Shown: one piece after another, positions 11,297-20,832 of the stretch
Layout of the letters: every line of letters starts with the position of its first letter
Numbering within the stretch: position 1 is the stretch's first letter
NCBI GenBank assembly: GCA_014647935.1
Contig: BMQD01000003.1
Span: forward strand, 248,001-312,000
Reading direction: 5' to 3'
DNA length: 64,000 bases
Origin: Planomonospora parontospora
Lineage (GTDB): Bacteria; Actinomycetota; Actinomycetes; Streptosporangiales; Streptosporangiaceae
Position numbers and translations under genes: made by a program
Notes under the pieces: generated by a model
Database searches by the model: none
What the model saw: the letters and a program-made list of their open reading frames with translations, nothing else
What the model was told of the DNA's origin: nothing

Positions 11297-11680
11297 ATGG
11301 CTGGCAAGACTGCGTTCGGCAAGCACACGGCCGCCCGCGCCGTCTCGCGGGCCCGCCGCCACGGCCGAGTCCGCAAGAAGGTGGTCGGTACGGCCGCGCG
11401 TCCGCGCCTGGTCGTCAACCGCTCCACCCGACACCTGTTCGTGCAGATCGTCGACGACACCCAGGGCCACACGCTGGTGAGCGCCTCCACCATGGAGAGC
11501 TCGCTGCGCACGGCCGAGGGCGCCAAGACCGACAAGGCGAAGCAGGTCGGCGAGCTCATCGCTCAGCGGGCCAAGGCTGCCGGTATCTCCGCGGTCGTGT
11601 TCGACCGCGGTGGCAACCGCTACGCAGGCCGCCTCGCGGCCCTCGCGGACAGCGCACGCGAAGGCGGGCTGGAGTTCTGA
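11297..11680 (+). CDS. rplR: 50S ribosomal protein L18
   Basis: L18 binds 5S rRNA with L5. The 127 residues include [19 protein letters not shown] and, near the C-terminus, [26 protein letters not shown]. The length is normal for an actinobacterial L18. rpsE follows after 61 bases. Confidence 0.98.
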   Translation: MAGKTAFGKHTAARAVSRARRHGRVRKKVVGTAARPRLVVNRSTRHLFVQIVDDTQGHTLVSASTMESSLRTAEGAKTDKAKQVGELIAQRAKAAGISAVVFDRGGNRYAGRLAALADSAREGGLEF

Positions 11681-11741
11681 TGACTCCGTCCCGAGGATCG
11701 CAACTGATGGCCCGTATGACGAATGAGAAGAGGAACCACTG

Positions 11742-12374
11742 ATGGCCGGAGCTCCGCGTCGCGGTGGCGCCGCCGGTGGCGAGCGGCGTGACGGTCGTCG
11801 TGACGACCGCCGCGGTGGCAGCGCTGACAAGGGCGTCTCGTACATCGAGCGCGTCGTGAAGATCAACCGGGTGGCCAAGGTCGTGAAGGGTGGTCGTCGC
11901 TTCAGCTTCACCGCCCTGGTTATCGTCGGTGACGGTAACGGCATGGTCGGTGTCGGCTACGGCAAGGCCAAGGAAGTCCCCGCGGCCATCGCCAAGGGCG
12001 TCGAAGAGGCGAAGAAGCACTTCTTCCGGGTGCCCCGCATCCAGGGCACCATCCCGCACATCGTGCAGGGTGAAGAGGCCGCCGGCGTCGTCTTCCTGCG
12101 TCCGGCCTCGCCGGGTACCGGCGTCATCGCCGGTGGTCCGGTGCGCGCCGTGCTGGAGTGCGCCGGCATCCACGACGTCCTGTCCAAGTCGCTCGGCTCG
12201 GACAACCCGATCAACATCGTGCACGCCACGGTGGCCGCTCTGAAGGGCCTCAGCCGCCCCGAGGAGATCGCGGCCCGCCGCGGCCTGCCGATCGAGGACG
12301 TCGCTCCCAAGGCGATGCTCAAGGCTCGCGCCGAGGGCATCGCGGAGGCCGCGGCGGCGAAGGCGGTGAGCTAG
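11742..12374 (+). CDS. rpsE: 30S ribosomal protein S5
   Basis: S5 forms part of the mRNA entry tunnel and the decoding region. It has 210 residues with an N-terminal Gly/Arg/Asp-rich extension of about 30 residues, similar in composition to the S3 tail. The family core follows: [35 protein letters not shown] and [25 protein letters not shown] precedes the ATG. rpmD starts three bases after the stop. Confidence 0.98.
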   Translation: MAGAPRRGGAAGGERRDGRRDDRRGGSADKGVSYIERVVKINRVAKVVKGGRRFSFTALVIVGDGNGMVGVGYGKAKEVPAAIAKGVEEAKKHFFRVPRIQGTIPHIVQGEEAAGVVFLRPASPGTGVIAGGPVRAVLECAGIHDVLSKSLGSDNPINIVHATVAALKGLSRPEEIAARRGLPIEDVAPKAMLKARAEGIAEAAAAKAVS

Positions 12375-12377
12375 TCG

Positions 12378-12560
12378 ATGGCACGCCTGAAGATCACTCA
12401 GGTCCGCTCGAAGATCGGCGGCAAGCAGAACCAGCGTGACTCGCTGCGCTCGCTGGGTCTGAAGCGCATCGGCGACGTCGTCGTCAAGGAGGACCGCCCG
12501 GAGATCCGCGGCATGGTCTCCGTGGTGACGCACCTGGTCACCGTGGAAGAGGTCGACTGA
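12378..12560 (+). CDS. rpmD: 50S ribosomal protein L30
   Basis: A 60-residue protein, [20 protein letters not shown], with [20 protein letters not shown], which is the L30 family core. It lies between rpsE and rplO exactly as in other spc operons, with one base separating it from rplO. Confidence 0.97.
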   Translation: MARLKITQVRSKIGGKQNQRDSLRSLGLKRIGDVVVKEDRPEIRGMVSVVTHLVTVEEVD

Positions 12561-12561
12561 C

Positions 12562-13017
12562 ATGGCAGAGAACACTCCGCTCCGCATCCACCACCTGCGG
12601 CCGGCTCCGGGCGCCAACAAGTCGAAGGTCCGCAAGGGCCGCGGCGAGGCGTCCAAGGGCAAGACCGCCGGTCGCGGCACCAAGGGCACGCGGTCCCGGA
12701 ACACGGTCCCCCTCGGCTTCGAGGGTGGCCAGGTTCCGCTCCAGCGCCGTCTGCCCAAGTACAAGGGCTTCTCCAACGCCCTGTTCAAGACGACCTACCA
12801 GGTCGTCAACCTGGACCGGCTCGGCGAGCTGTTCCCCGAGGGTGGCGACGTCACCGTCGAGGCCATGGTCGCCCGGGGTGCGGTCCGCAAGAACCAGCTC
12901 GTGAAGGTTCTGGGAACCGGCGAGATCTCCGTGGCGTTGAACGTGCAGGCGCACGCCTTCTCCGCCAGCGCCAAGGAGAAGATCGCCGCCGCCGGGGGCT
13001 CCGCCTCCGAGCTGTAG
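12562..13017 (+). CDS. rplO: 50S ribosomal protein L15
   Basis: L15 is a late-assembly 23S rRNA-binding protein. The 151 residues contain the Gly/Lys-rich N-terminal arm ([19 protein letters not shown]) and [15 protein letters not shown]. It ends the ribosomal-protein part of the spc group, and a 13-bp hairpin follows 14 bases after the stop. Confidence 0.98.
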   Translation: MAENTPLRIHHLRPAPGANKSKVRKGRGEASKGKTAGRGTKGTRSRNTVPLGFEGGQVPLQRRLPKYKGFSNALFKTTYQVVNLDRLGELFPEGGDVTVEAMVARGAVRKNQLVKVLGTGEISVALNVQAHAFSASAKEKIAAAGGSASEL

Positions 13018-13030
13018 GCATCAATCACGT

Positions 13031-13060
13031 GGCGCGGGGGCCCTTCTGGGCCTCCGCGCC
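13031..13060 (+). terminator. Hairpin after rplO
   Basis: A 13-bp stem (13031-13043 with 13048-13060, loop TTCT, one G-U pair) follows rplO. No U-tract. It separates the ribosomal genes from secY-adk. Confidence 0.7.
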
Positions 13061-13085
13061 CGCGGTGCGTTAGAGTTCGCTGGAC

Positions 13086-13103
13086 AATGAGTGTCAACTC
13101 ATT
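13086..13103 (+). promoter_or_regulatory. Inverted repeat upstream of secY
   Basis: AATGAGT-GTCA-ACTCATT is a perfect 7-bp inverted repeat in an unusually AT-rich stretch 90 bases before secY. No well-spaced promoter could be assigned around it. It may be an operator or a short leader hairpin. Confidence 0.35.
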
Positions 13104-13192
13104 TCCACGGACTCGTTGACTTGAGATACCAAGATGGATCACCCCCGCACCATCGCTGACCGACCTCGCCTTTCAGGCGCGCAGGAGGGACC

Positions 13193-14506
13193 GTGCTGAC
13201 CGCGTTTACCCGAGCGTTCCGTACGCCGGACCTGCGTAAGAAGTTGCTCTTCACACTGGGCATCATCGCGCTGTTCCGTCTCGGCTCGGTTCTTCCGACT
13301 CCGGGTGTTCACACCGAAAACATCGCCCTGTGCCTCAAGGAGGCGCAGGCCGGCGATGCGGGCAATATCTACGGGATGGTGCAGCTGTTCAGCGGCGGCG
13401 CGCTGCTGAAGCTGTCCGTTTTCGCGCTCGGCATCATGCCGTACATCACCGCGAGCATCATCCTCCAGCTCCTGGTCGTGGTCATCCCCCGCCTCGAAGC
13501 CCTCAAGAAGGAGGGGCAGGCGGGCCAGACCAAGATCACTCAATATACGCGTTACCTGACGATCGGCCTGTCGATCCTGCAGTCGACCGCCTTCATCGCG
13601 CTCGCGCGCAGCGGCCAGCTGTTCCCCGGCTGCCGCCAGGAGGTCCTGCTCGACAAGGACAACATCTTCGCCATCGTGACGATGGTCCTGGTGATGACCG
13701 CGGGCACCGCCGTGATCATGTGGCTGGGCGAGCTCGTGACCGACCGCGGCGTCGGCAACGGCATGTCCATCCTGATCTTCACCCAGGTCATCGCGGTCTT
13801 CCCGTCCGAGCTGCTGAACATCGGCCGCCAGAAGGGCGCGTTCGTCTTCGCCGTGGTCATGGCCGTCGGCATCGCGATGATCGCCCTGGTCGTCATGGTC
13901 GAGCAGGCCCAGCGCCGGGTCCCGGTGCAGTACGCCAAGCGCATGGTCGGCCGCCGGATGTACGGCGGGACCTCCACCTACATCCCGCTGAAGGTGAACC
14001 AGGCCGGCATCATCCCGGTCATCTTCGCCTCCTCGCTGCTCTACCTGCCGCAGCTGGTCACGACCCTGTTCAGCGGCACGGAGGAGCCGAACGCGGTCGT
14101 GCAGTGGATCCAGCAGAACCTGGTCACCGGCGACACCCCGGCCTACATGATCACGTTCTTCCTCCTGATCGTCTTCTTCACCTACTTCTACGTGTCCATC
14201 ACCTTCAACCCCGTTGAAGTCGCCGACAACATGAAGAAGTACGGTGGTTTCATCCCGGGCATCCGCCCGGGACGCCCGACGGCCGAGTACCTGAACTACG
14301 TGCTCTCGCGACTCACGGCTCCGGGATCGCTCTATCTGGGCTTGATCTCCATGGTGCCGATCGTCGCGCTGGCGCTGGTCGGAGCGAGCCAGAACTTCCC
14401 GTTCGGAGGCACGAGCATTCTGATCATGGTGGGTGTCGGTCTTGACACCGTGAAGCAGATCGAGAGCCAGCTGCAGCAGCGCAACTACGAAGGCTTCCTG
14501 AAGTAG
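13193..14506 (+). CDS. secY: Preprotein translocase subunit SecY
   Basis: SecY is the channel of the Sec export machinery in the cytoplasmic membrane. The 437 residues contain about ten hydrophobic spans. Family motifs include [17 protein letters not shown] at the first span, [12 protein letters not shown], the cytoplasmic loop [16 protein letters not shown], and [18 protein letters not shown]. The GTG start is set by a strong AGGAGGGA at 13183-13190. The stop overlaps the adk GTG by one base, so the two are coupled. Confidence 0.98.
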   Translation: MLTAFTRAFRTPDLRKKLLFTLGIIALFRLGSVLPTPGVHTENIALCLKEAQAGDAGNIYGMVQLFSGGALLKLSVFALGIMPYITASIILQLLVVVIPRLEALKKEGQAGQTKITQYTRYLTIGLSILQSTAFIALARSGQLFPGCRQEVLLDKDNIFAIVTMVLVMTAGTAVIMWLGELVTDRGVGNGMSILIFTQVIAVFPSELLNIGRQKGAFVFAVVMAVGIAMIALVVMVEQAQRRVPVQYAKRMVGRRMYGGTSTYIPLKVNQAGIIPVIFASSLLYLPQLVTTLFSGTEEPNAVVQWIQQNLVTGDTPAYMITFFLLIVFFTYFYVSITFNPVEVADNMKKYGGFIPGIRPGRPTAEYLNYVLSRLTAPGSLYLGLISMVPIVALALVGASQNFPFGGTSILIMVGVGLDTVKQIESQLQQRNYEGFLK

Positions 14507-15156
14507 TGCGCCTCGTCCTGGTGGGGCCCCCCGGAGCGGGTAAGGGGACTCAGGCCCAGTTCATCGCATCGAACCTGTCAATCCCGAAGATCTCGACAGG
14601 GGATATCTTCCGTGCCAACGTCTCGGGCGGTACGGAGCTCGGCAAGCTTGCCAAGGAGTACATGGACCGCGGCGACCTCGTGCCCGACGAGGTGACCATC
14701 GCCATGGTCCGCGACCGCCTCTCCGAGGACGACGCGCGGGACGGCTTCCTGCTCGACGGCTTCCCCAGGAACGTGCCCCAGGCCGAGATCCTGAAGAAGA
14801 TGCTCGCGGAGTTCGGGGTCGCGCTGGACGTCGTCCTGGAGCTCGTGGTCGACGAGGAGGAGGTGGTCCGCCGTCTCGCGGGCCGCCGGACCTGCGGCCA
14901 GTGCGGCCGCATCTGGCACGTCGACTTCGACGACAAGAAGGACGACATCTGCGACGCCTGCGGCGGCAGCCTCTACCAGAGGGATGACGACAAGGAGGAG
15001 ACCGTCCGGCGCCGGCTGGAGGTCTACCAGGAGCAGACCGCTCCGCTGGTCTCGTTCTACGCCGACGAGAAGATCCTCGTCGGGGTGGACGCGGCCGGCC
15101 CGGTGGAAGAGGTCACCCGCCGCGCGATGGAGGCCCTGGCGCCCTACGTCGACTAG
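14506..15156 (+). CDS. adk: Adenylate kinase, zinc-lid type
   Basis: Adenylate kinase interconverts ATP+AMP and 2 ADP in the cytosol. At 216 residues it is the long form. The P-loop GPPGAGKGT is at residues 7-15 and DGFPRN lies near 84. The lid carries CGQCGRIW and CDACGG, a four-cysteine zinc site, which the short adenylate kinases of some actinobacteria lack. The GTG start overlaps the secY stop. Confidence 0.98.
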   Translation: MRLVLVGPPGAGKGTQAQFIASNLSIPKISTGDIFRANVSGGTELGKLAKEYMDRGDLVPDEVTIAMVRDRLSEDDARDGFLLDGFPRNVPQAEILKKMLAEFGVALDVVLELVVDEEEVVRRLAGRRTCGQCGRIWHVDFDDKKDDICDACGGSLYQRDDDKEETVRRRLEVYQEQTAPLVSFYADEKILVGVDAAGPVEEVTRRAMEALAPYVD

Positions 15157-15170
15157 CGATTCTCATCCGG

Positions 15171-15206
15171 CACGCCACCCGCGGGAAGCGCCCCGCAGGT
15201 GGCGTG
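15171..15206 (+). terminator. Hairpin after adk
   Basis: CACGCCACC/GGTGGCGTG plus an inner GCGGG/CCCGC gives a 14-bp stem with one mismatch, 15 bases after the adk stop. No U-tract. It probably ends secY-adk transcripts before map. Confidence 0.7.
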
Positions 15207-15290
15207 CTGTCGTTAGGAGAGGCTTCTAGGGCACAATCGGGGGAATTGAGCTCCCGAATCGCCCGTTTAATCACCCCAGGGGGTGCATAC

Positions 15291-16112
15291 GTGTTCAAGA
15301 AGAACCGGCACGGGATTCAGATCAAGACGCCGGAGCAACTGGAGAAGATGCGTGCCGCGGGCCTGGTGGTCGGGCGGACGCTGCAGCTGCTCAAGGAGAG
15401 CGTCCAGCCGGGCATGACGCCGCTGGATCTCGACGCGATCGCGGAGAAGGCGATCCGGGACGAGGGTGCGATCCCCTCCTTCAAGGGCTACCAGGGCTTT
15501 CCGGCGACGATCTGCGCGTCGGTCAACGACGAGGTCGTCCACGGCATCCCCGGTGACCGCCGGAAGCTGCGCGAGGGCGACATCATCTCGATCGACTGCG
15601 GAGCCATCCTGGACGGCTGGCACGGCGACTCGGCCGTCACGGTCCCGGTTGGCGAGGTGGACCCCGCGCTGACCGAGCTGATGCGGGTCACCGAGGAGTC
15701 CATGTGGCAGGGGATCGCCGCGCTGAAGCCGGGCGGCCACCTGTCCGACGTGGGGCACGCGGTGGAGAAGTACGTCCGCTCCCAGGGGCGCTACGGCATC
15801 CCGCAGGAGTACGGCGGGCACGGGATCGGCACCGAGATGCACATGGACCCCTGGGTCGCCAACCACGGCAAGCCCGGCAAGGGGCCCAGGCTGGAGGTGG
15901 GCATGTGCTTCGCGGTGGAGCCGATGGTCAACCTGGGCACCGCGCGGACCAAGGTGCTGGCCGACGACTGGACCGTCGTCACCATCGACGGCAAGCCCTC
16001 CGCGCACTTCGAGCACAGCGTCGCGGTGACACATAATGGACCTTGGGTGCTGACCGCGCTCGACGGCGGCGAAGAGCGGTTCGCCGGCGTACTGGGAGAG
16101 AGTGCGGGCTAG
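15291..16112 (+). CDS. map: Methionine aminopeptidase, type I
   Basis: Map removes the initiator methionine from nascent proteins. The GTG at 15291 after AGGGGGTG gives a 273-residue protein beginning FKKNRHGIQIKTPEQLEKMR. An in-frame extension to 15204 runs through the adk terminator and is rejected. Metal ligands are visible in DCGAILDGWHGDSAV, GHGIGTEMH, FAVEPM and FEHSVAVT. AT-rich bases at 15230-15270 may hold the promoter, but no clean -35/-10 pair was found. Confidence 0.97.
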   Translation: MFKKNRHGIQIKTPEQLEKMRAAGLVVGRTLQLLKESVQPGMTPLDLDAIAEKAIRDEGAIPSFKGYQGFPATICASVNDEVVHGIPGDRRKLREGDIISIDCGAILDGWHGDSAVTVPVGEVDPALTELMRVTEESMWQGIAALKPGGHLSDVGHAVEKYVRSQGRYGIPQEYGGHGIGTEMHMDPWVANHGKPGKGPRLEVGMCFAVEPMVNLGTARTKVLADDWTVVTIDGKPSAHFEHSVAVTHNGPWVLTALDGGEERFAGVLGESAG

Positions 16113-16149
16113 CGGCGACGCGGCCCGCCGTGGCGAGCGGATGTGAGCG

Positions 16150-16587
16150 ATGATGGCGGCTGGTCCGCAGATGCGGGCGTCGGACGACGACAGGGACAGG
16201 GTCGCCTCGGTGCTCCGTGAGCACTACGCGCAGGGTCGCCTCACCGTCGAGGAGTTCGACGAGCGACTCGAGCAGCTCTACGCGAGCAGGACGTACGGCG
16301 AGCTCGCGACCCTCACCTCCGACCTGCCCGACGTCGACCTGCGCGCCATGCAGGAGGTCGCCCCGCGCCCGCCGGCGAAGGAGGAGACGGAGAAGGGGCG
16401 CCTGCTCGCCATGTGGACCCCCTGGGCCCTGGCGGTCAGCATCAACTGGGGCATCTGGTTCGCCATCGGGCTGGGGGACGACTTCGACTTCCCCTATCCC
16501 TGGCCGCTGTGGGTGATGGGGCCCTGGGGCGCGATCCTGCTGGTCGCGACCGTCCTGATGAAGTTCGGCGACGGCCGGAAGCCGTAA
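16150..16587 (+). CDS. DUF1707 membrane protein
   Basis: The protein has 145 residues. The N-terminal 60 residues are the DUF1707 (SHOCT-like) module: MRASDDDRDRVASVLREHY, then GRLTVEEFDERLEQLYASRTYGEL split across the text, and DLPDVD. Two hydrophobic segments follow, WTPWALAVSINWGIWFAIGL and a C-terminal span ending ILLVATVLMKF. The function of DUF1707 proteins is unknown; many are thought to be small regulatory or membrane-associated proteins. It sits between map and infA, a place usually free of extra genes. Either of two consecutive ATGs could be the start. Confidence 0.85.
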   Translation: MMAAGPQMRASDDDRDRVASVLREHYAQGRLTVEEFDERLEQLYASRTYGELATLTSDLPDVDLRAMQEVAPRPPAKEETEKGRLLAMWTPWALAVSINWGIWFAIGLGDDFDFPYPWPLWVMGPWGAILLVATVLMKFGDGRKP

Positions 16588-16590
16588 TAG

Positions 16591-16614
16591 TGCACGCTCG
16601 GCGATGAGTGTGCA
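16591..16614 (+). promoter_or_regulatory. Operator-like inverted repeat before secreted protein gene
   Basis: TGCACGCTC, six bases, then GAGTGTGCA pairs over nine positions with one G-T. It starts four bases after the DUF1707 stop and lies about 80 bases before the next gene. The regulator is unknown. Confidence 0.35.
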
Positions 16615-16692
16615 TTCCTCCGCAGAAGGGCGGGCCGAAGCTTCCTAACGTGAGCGGTGTCCGAACGACGGACCCCTTCACAGGAGGAAGAC

Positions 16693-17163
16693 ATGAGCAA
16701 GGCCCGCACCCTTCTCGCCACCACCGCCCTCACCACCGCCCTCGCCGCCGGTCTGGCCGCGGCTCCGGCCCAGGCCTCGACCGCCGGCGCGGCCACCGCT
16801 GCCGCGTCCCAGGAGGCGCAGGGGTCGAAGCACTTCTTCGGCCCCTACTACTCGAAGTTCGGCGGCGGCGAGGGCTTCGGCAAGCGCTCCTACTTCAAGG
16901 GCTACTGGATCAAGCAGGACGGCCGCTACTGGTTCCACGGGGACCTGTTCGACCGCGACCGCGACCGCGAGTACAGCTACGTCTGGTTCAGGTGGCACGA
17001 CAAGTTCGGCACCCACACCAAGTACTACAAGACGTTCGGCGGCAGGCACTTCACCAAGTTCGGCGGCTTCAAGAAGAGCAACGGCTTCGACGACTTCAAG
17101 ATCCGCGTCTGCGAGGGCGACAACCGCTTCGACGACTGCGGCGGCTGGGGTGACGCCTTCTAG
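16693..17163 (+). CDS. Small secreted protein, aromatic-rich, unknown function
   Basis: The protein has 156 residues from the ATG at 16693, which follows AGGAGGAAG; an in-frame start 12 codons upstream has no such site. Residues 1-29 form a classical signal peptide ending APAQA. The mature part is rich in Phe, Tyr, Trp, Lys and Gly, with repeated SKFGGG, TKFGGF and KTFGG motifs, an alternating charged stretch DRDRDREY, and two cysteines near the C-terminus (VCEGDN and DDCGG) that could form one disulfide. I do not recognise the family. Its position inside the ribosomal cluster is unusual. Confidence 0.75.
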   Translation: MSKARTLLATTALTTALAAGLAAAPAQASTAGAATAAASQEAQGSKHFFGPYYSKFGGGEGFGKRSYFKGYWIKQDGRYWFHGDLFDRDRDREYSYVWFRWHDKFGTHTKYYKTFGGRHFTKFGGFKKSNGFDDFKIRVCEGDNRFDDCGGWGDAF

Positions 17164-17191
17164 GAGCGGCCGGGAAGGCCGATCGACACGG

Positions 17192-17224
17192 GCCCGCCGG
17201 TGACACGGTCACCGGCGGGCTTTC
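17192..17224 (+). terminator. Intrinsic terminator after secreted protein gene
   Basis: A perfect 13-bp stem (17192-17204 with 17208-17220, loop ACG) is followed by TTT. It isolates this gene from infA. A weak -10 (TACACT, 17303-17308) in the following gap may belong to the infA promoter, although no convincing -35 was seen. Confidence 0.85.
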
Positions 17225-17436
17225 CGCTCGTCCGGGAGGTATGCTGTCTGGTGGTTGTGTCAAGCACCGGCCGTCGGTTTCGCATTTCCTCGCCCGGTGC
17301 CGTACACTCCTTCTTCGGTTCACTATGACCATTGCGCGTCAGCGGTGTCGCTACCGCCGCCTCTCCTGGAAGCGCATGGTCGCGGCTGCTTAGTGTTCCG
17401 AAGCCTCAGACGACCGATCAGTGAAACGCGAGGGAC

Positions 17437-17658
17437 ATGGCCAAGAAAGACGGCGCCATCGAGATCGAGGGCACTGTGGTTGAGTCGCTCCCGAACGCAA
17501 TGTTCCGGGTCCAGCTCGACAACGGCCATAAGGTCCTGGCCCACATCAGCGGGCGGATGCGCATGCACTACATCCGAATCCTTCCCGACGACCGGGTTGT
17601 CGTCGAACTGAGCCCCTACGACCTCAGTCGTGGGCGGATCGTCTACCGATACAAGTAA
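17437..17658 (+). CDS. infA: Translation initiation factor IF-1
   Basis: IF-1 occupies the A site during initiation. It has 73 residues, the normal size. [20 protein letters not shown] and the ending [13 protein letters not shown] are characteristic of the OB-fold family. GAGGGAC precedes the ATG. It heads the alpha-operon-like group and rpmJ follows 24 bases later. Confidence 0.99.
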   Translation: MAKKDGAIEIEGTVVESLPNAMFRVQLDNGHKVLAHISGRMRMHYIRILPDDRVVVELSPYDLSRGRIVYRYK

Positions 17659-17682
17659 GCGTCTGAGGGACGAATAAGGACT

Positions 17683-17796
17683 ATGAAGGTCAAGCCGAGC
17701 GTCAAGAAGATCTGCGACAAGTGCAAGGTGATCCGCCGGCACGGTCGTGTCATGGTGATCTGCGACAACCTGCGCCACAAGCAGCGCCAGGGCTAG
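17683..17796 (+). CDS. rpmJ: 50S ribosomal protein L36, zinc form
   Basis: A 37-residue protein starting at the ATG after AATAAGGACT. It reads [19 protein letters not shown] and ends with a second Cys-His pair ([13 protein letters not shown]), giving the Cys-Cys-Cys-His zinc site of type L36. It lies between infA and rpsM, as expected. Confidence 0.97.
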   Translation: MKVKPSVKKICDKCKVIRRHGRVMVICDNLRHKQRQG

Positions 17797-17816
17797 TCGC
17801 GGCAGAAGGTCTCACG

Positions 17817-17841
17817 GAGTCCGCTCGCAAGAGGCGGACTC
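17817..17841 (+). repeat. Inverted repeat after rpmJ
   Basis: GAGTCCGC and GCGGACTC flank nine bases, 21 bases after rpmJ. The rest of the 297-base gap to rpsM is GC-rich, without a gene that I can support. It could be a processing or attenuation hairpin. Confidence 0.5.
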
Positions 17842-18093
17842 GATCCATGTGGGGCCCATCGGGCGAAGGCGGTCGCGCCGGTCCGGCGAGGTGAGCGGAG
17901 ACGCTCCCCGCGGCGGAGAGGCGAGGCGGGTCCCGCCCGGAAGAACGGTAATCGCGTTTCACACCTGCGCAGGCGGCCGACGAGGCCGTACCCCGCAGGA
18001 GACCCCCGGTCGGAGGCCGGGGCCCTCACCCCGGGCATGGGGAGGGGAAGTGAAGCGTAGGACCTCCGCCACAAAGAAGGAGAATGCCCGACC

Positions 18094-18474
18094 ATGGCTC
18101 GCCTGGTTGGCGTCGACCTCCCCCGCGACAAGCGGCTGGAGATCGCTCTCACCTACATTTTCGGAATCGGCCGCACTCGCGCGCTCGAGACCCTGAAGGC
18201 CACCGGCGTCAGCGGCGACCTCCGGGTGCACCAGCTCACGGACGAAGAGCTCGTGCCGCTGCGTGACTACATCGAGGCGAATTTCAAGATCGAGGGTGAC
18301 CTCCGTCGCGAGATTCAGGCCGACATCCGCCGCAAGATCGAGATTCAGTCCTACCAGGGCATCCGGCACCGTCGCGGTCTTCCCGTGCACGGCCAGCGCA
18401 CGCAGACCAACGCGCGCACCCGCAAGGGCAAGAAGAAGACCGTCGCCGGCAAGAAGAAGCCCGGTAAGAAGTAG
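18094..18474 (+). CDS. rpsM: 30S ribosomal protein S13
   Basis: S13 contacts the P-site tRNA and S19 in the 30S head. The 126 residues begin [21 protein letters not shown] cut to its first segment, contain [20 protein letters not shown], and end in a Lys-rich tail. AAGGAG lies upstream of the ATG. rpsK follows after 45 bases. Confidence 0.98.
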   Translation: MARLVGVDLPRDKRLEIALTYIFGIGRTRALETLKATGVSGDLRVHQLTDEELVPLRDYIEANFKIEGDLRREIQADIRRKIEIQSYQGIRHRRGLPVHGQRTQTNARTRKGKKKTVAGKKKPGKK

Positions 18475-18519
18475 TCCGCGCAGCCGCAGGACCGAAGACC
18501 TCAGGAGTGAAGGCAAACA

Positions 18520-18924
18520 ATGCCTCCTAAGAGCCGCCAGGGTGCACCGAAGAAGGTGCGCCGCAAGGAAAAGAAGAACGTCGCTCACGGGCACGCCCAC
18601 ATCAAGAGCACGTTCAACAACACGATCGTTTCGATCACCGACCCGAGCGGGAACGTGATCTCCTGGGCCAGCGCCGGCCACGTCGGGTTCAAGGGCTCTC
18701 GCAAGTCCACCCCGTTCGCCGCGCAGATGGCCGCCGAGAACGCCGCTCGCCGCGCCATGGAGCACGGCATGCGTAAGGTCGACGTCTTCGTCAAGGGCCC
18801 GGGTTCCGGCCGCGAGACCGCCATCCGCTCGCTGCAGGCGACCGGCCTGGAGGTTGGCTCCATCCAGGACGTCACCCCCGTGCCGCACAACGGCTGCCGC
18901 CCGCCCAAGCGCCGTCGCGTCTGA
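18520..18924 (+). CDS. rpsK: 30S ribosomal protein S11
   Basis: S11 lies on the 30S platform near the Shine-Dalgarno helix. The 134 residues include the family motifs [35 protein letters not shown] and, at the end, [15 protein letters not shown]. It follows rpsM and precedes rpsD as in other alpha operons. Confidence 0.98.
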   Translation: MPPKSRQGAPKKVRRKEKKNVAHGHAHIKSTFNNTIVSITDPSGNVISWASAGHVGFKGSRKSTPFAAQMAAENAARRAMEHGMRKVDVFVKGPGSGRETAIRSLQATGLEVGSIQDVTPVPHNGCRPPKRRRV

Positions 18925-18944
18925 GCCCCAGGAGAAGATAGAAA

Positions 18945-19571
18945 ATGGCTCGTTACACGGGTGCGGACTGCAAGCTCTGCCGTCGGGAGAAGGTCAAGCT
19001 CTTCCTCAAGGGCAAGAAGTGCGAGTCCGCGAAGTGCCCCATCGAGATCCGTCCTTACCCGCCGGGTGAGCACGGCCGCGGCCGTCCCAAGGAGTCTGAG
19101 TACCAGCTCCAGCTTCGTGAGAAGCAGAAGACCCGCCGCATCTACGGCGTCCTCGAGAAGCAGTTCCGCAACTACTACGAGGAAGCCAACCGCAAGGGCG
19201 GCAAGACCGGCGAGAACCTCCTCCAGATCCTGGAGAGCCGTCTCGACAACGTGGTCTACCGCGCCGGTTTCGCCGAGTCCCGCGACGCCGCCCGCCAGCA
19301 GGTCCGCCACGGACACATCCTGGTGAACGGCAAGAAGGTCGACATCCCGTCGTACCGCGTCCGCGAGCACGACATCGTCGAGGTCCGCGAGCGCTCGCGC
19401 AACCTGCTGCCCTACGAGGTGGCGCGCGCCACCGCCGGTGACAAGACGTTCCCGGCGTGGCTGGGCGTCGCCCCGGAGGCCATGCGCATCCTGATCCACC
19501 AGCTCCCGGTCCGTCAGCAGATCGACACCCAGGTCCAGGAGCAGCTGATCGTCGAGCTCTACTCCAAGTAG
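18945..19571 (+). CDS. rpsD: 30S ribosomal protein S4
   Basis: S4 nucleates 30S assembly. It has 208 residues. The N-terminal zinc knuckle is present (CKLCRREKVKLF and CESAKCPI). The S4 domain has LESRLDNVVYRAGFA and RQQVRHGHILVNGKKVDIPS. AGGAGAAG precedes the ATG. In E. coli S4 represses its own operon; here a hairpin lies just after rpsD. Confidence 0.98.
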   Translation: MARYTGADCKLCRREKVKLFLKGKKCESAKCPIEIRPYPPGEHGRGRPKESEYQLQLREKQKTRRIYGVLEKQFRNYYEEANRKGGKTGENLLQILESRLDNVVYRAGFAESRDAARQQVRHGHILVNGKKVDIPSYRVREHDIVEVRERSRNLLPYEVARATAGDKTFPAWLGVAPEAMRILIHQLPVRQQIDTQVQEQLIVELYSK

Positions 19572-19583
19572 CGGCTCTTCACG

Positions 19584-19611
19584 GGTGCCGTGCGGCTTGC
19601 CGTACGGCACC
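19584..19611 (+). promoter_or_regulatory. Hairpin between rpsD and rpoA
   Basis: GGTGCCGT and ACGGCACC pair across a 12-base loop, 13 bases after the rpsD stop. AT-richer sequence with TATGCT follows at 19612-19617, which could be a -10 box, though no -35 is placed correctly. It may adjust rpoA relative to the ribosomal genes. Confidence 0.4.
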
Positions 19612-19672
19612 TATGCTGTTGTTATCGAGCGGCGTCAAATAGCGGGCGCCGCACGTCAAGGGGAGAACCCAC

Positions 19673-20689
19673 ATGCTGATCGCTCAGCGCCCGACCCTCC
19701 TCGAGGAGACCATCGAGGAGACCCGCTCCAGGTTCGTCATCGAGCCGCTGGAGCCGGGCTTCGGCTACACCATCGGCAACTCGCTGCGGCGCACGCTGCT
19801 GTCGTCCATCCCGGGCGCGGCCGTGACCAGCATCCGCATCGAGGGCGTGCTGCACGAGTTCTCGACCGTCCCGGGGGTCAAGGAGGATGTCACCGACATC
19901 ATCCTGAACCTCAAGGAGCTGGTCGTCTCCTCCGAGCACGACGAGCCCGTGGTCATGTACCTGCGCAAGCAGGGCCCCGGCGACGTCACCGCCGCCGACA
20001 TCGCGCCCCCGGCCGGTGTCGAGGTGCACAACCCCGAGCTGCGCATCGCCACGCTGAACGGCAAGGCGAAGCTGGAGATGGAGCTGACCGTCGAGCGCGG
20101 TCGCGGCTACGTCTCCGCGGCGCAGAACAAGCAGCCGGGCCAGGAGATCGGGCGCATCCCGATCGACTCGATCTACTCGCCGGTGCTCAAGGTCACCTAC
20201 AAGGTCGAGGCGACCCGTGTCGAGCAGCGCACCGACTTCGACCGTCTGATCTTGGACGTCGAGACCAAGGCCGCGATGAAGCCCCGCGACGCGGTGGCCT
20301 CCGCCGGCAAGACCCTGGTCGAGCTGTTCGGCCTCGCCCGCGAGCTGAACGTCGAGGCCGAGGGCATCGACATCGGCCCGTCGCCGACGGACGCGGCCCT
20401 GGCCGCGGACCTGGCGCTGCCGATCGAGGAGCTGAACCTCACGGTCCGTTCCTACAACTGCCTCAAGCGCGAGGGCATCCACACCGTGGGCGAGCTCGTC
20501 GCGCGCAGCGAGCAGGACCTGCTGGACATCCGCAACTTCGGTGCGAAGTCCATCGAGGAGGTCAAGCAGAAGCTGCACGAGATGTCGCTCGCGCTGAAGG
20601 ACTCCCCGCCCGGGTTCGACCCGACCGCGGTGGCCGGCGGCGGTTACGACGACGACGACAGCGCGTACGTCGAGACCGAGCAGTACTGA
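19673..20689 (+). CDS. rpoA: RNA polymerase alpha subunit
   Basis: RpoA scaffolds RNA polymerase assembly and contacts UP elements. The 338 residues contain the N-terminal dimerisation domain ([20 protein letters not shown]) and the C-terminal DNA-binding domain ([16 protein letters not shown] and [17 protein letters not shown]), followed by an acidic tail with DDDDS. AAGGGGAGAAC precedes the ATG. Confidence 0.99.
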   Translation: MLIAQRPTLLEETIEETRSRFVIEPLEPGFGYTIGNSLRRTLLSSIPGAAVTSIRIEGVLHEFSTVPGVKEDVTDIILNLKELVVSSEHDEPVVMYLRKQGPGDVTAADIAPPAGVEVHNPELRIATLNGKAKLEMELTVERGRGYVSAAQNKQPGQEIGRIPIDSIYSPVLKVTYKVEATRVEQRTDFDRLILDVETKAAMKPRDAVASAGKTLVELFGLARELNVEAEGIDIGPSPTDAALAADLALPIEELNLTVRSYNCLKREGIHTVGELVARSEQDLLDIRNFGAKSIEEVKQKLHEMSLALKDSPPGFDPTAVAGGGYDDDDSAYVETEQY

Positions 20690-20694
20690 TTCCG

Positions 20695-20740
20695 CGGGGG
20701 CTCCGCCCCCGTGACCCCCGGAGGGCGTGGCCCCTCCGGG
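20695..20740 (+). terminator. Two hairpins between rpoA and rplQ
   Basis: CGGGGGC-TCC-GCCCCCG (20695-20711) is followed by CCCGGAGG/CCTCCGGG (20717-20740). Neither has a U-tract. The first resembles the GGGGGC/GCCCCC hairpin after rpsQ. Confidence 0.6.
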
Positions 20741-20832
20741 ACTGATCGCCACACGGGAGCCGCGAGCGGTTCCCGTGGCCCGACCCCGGTACCTGACACG
20801 GCCGGGGCGGGTTCACTCTCAAGGAGAACGAA

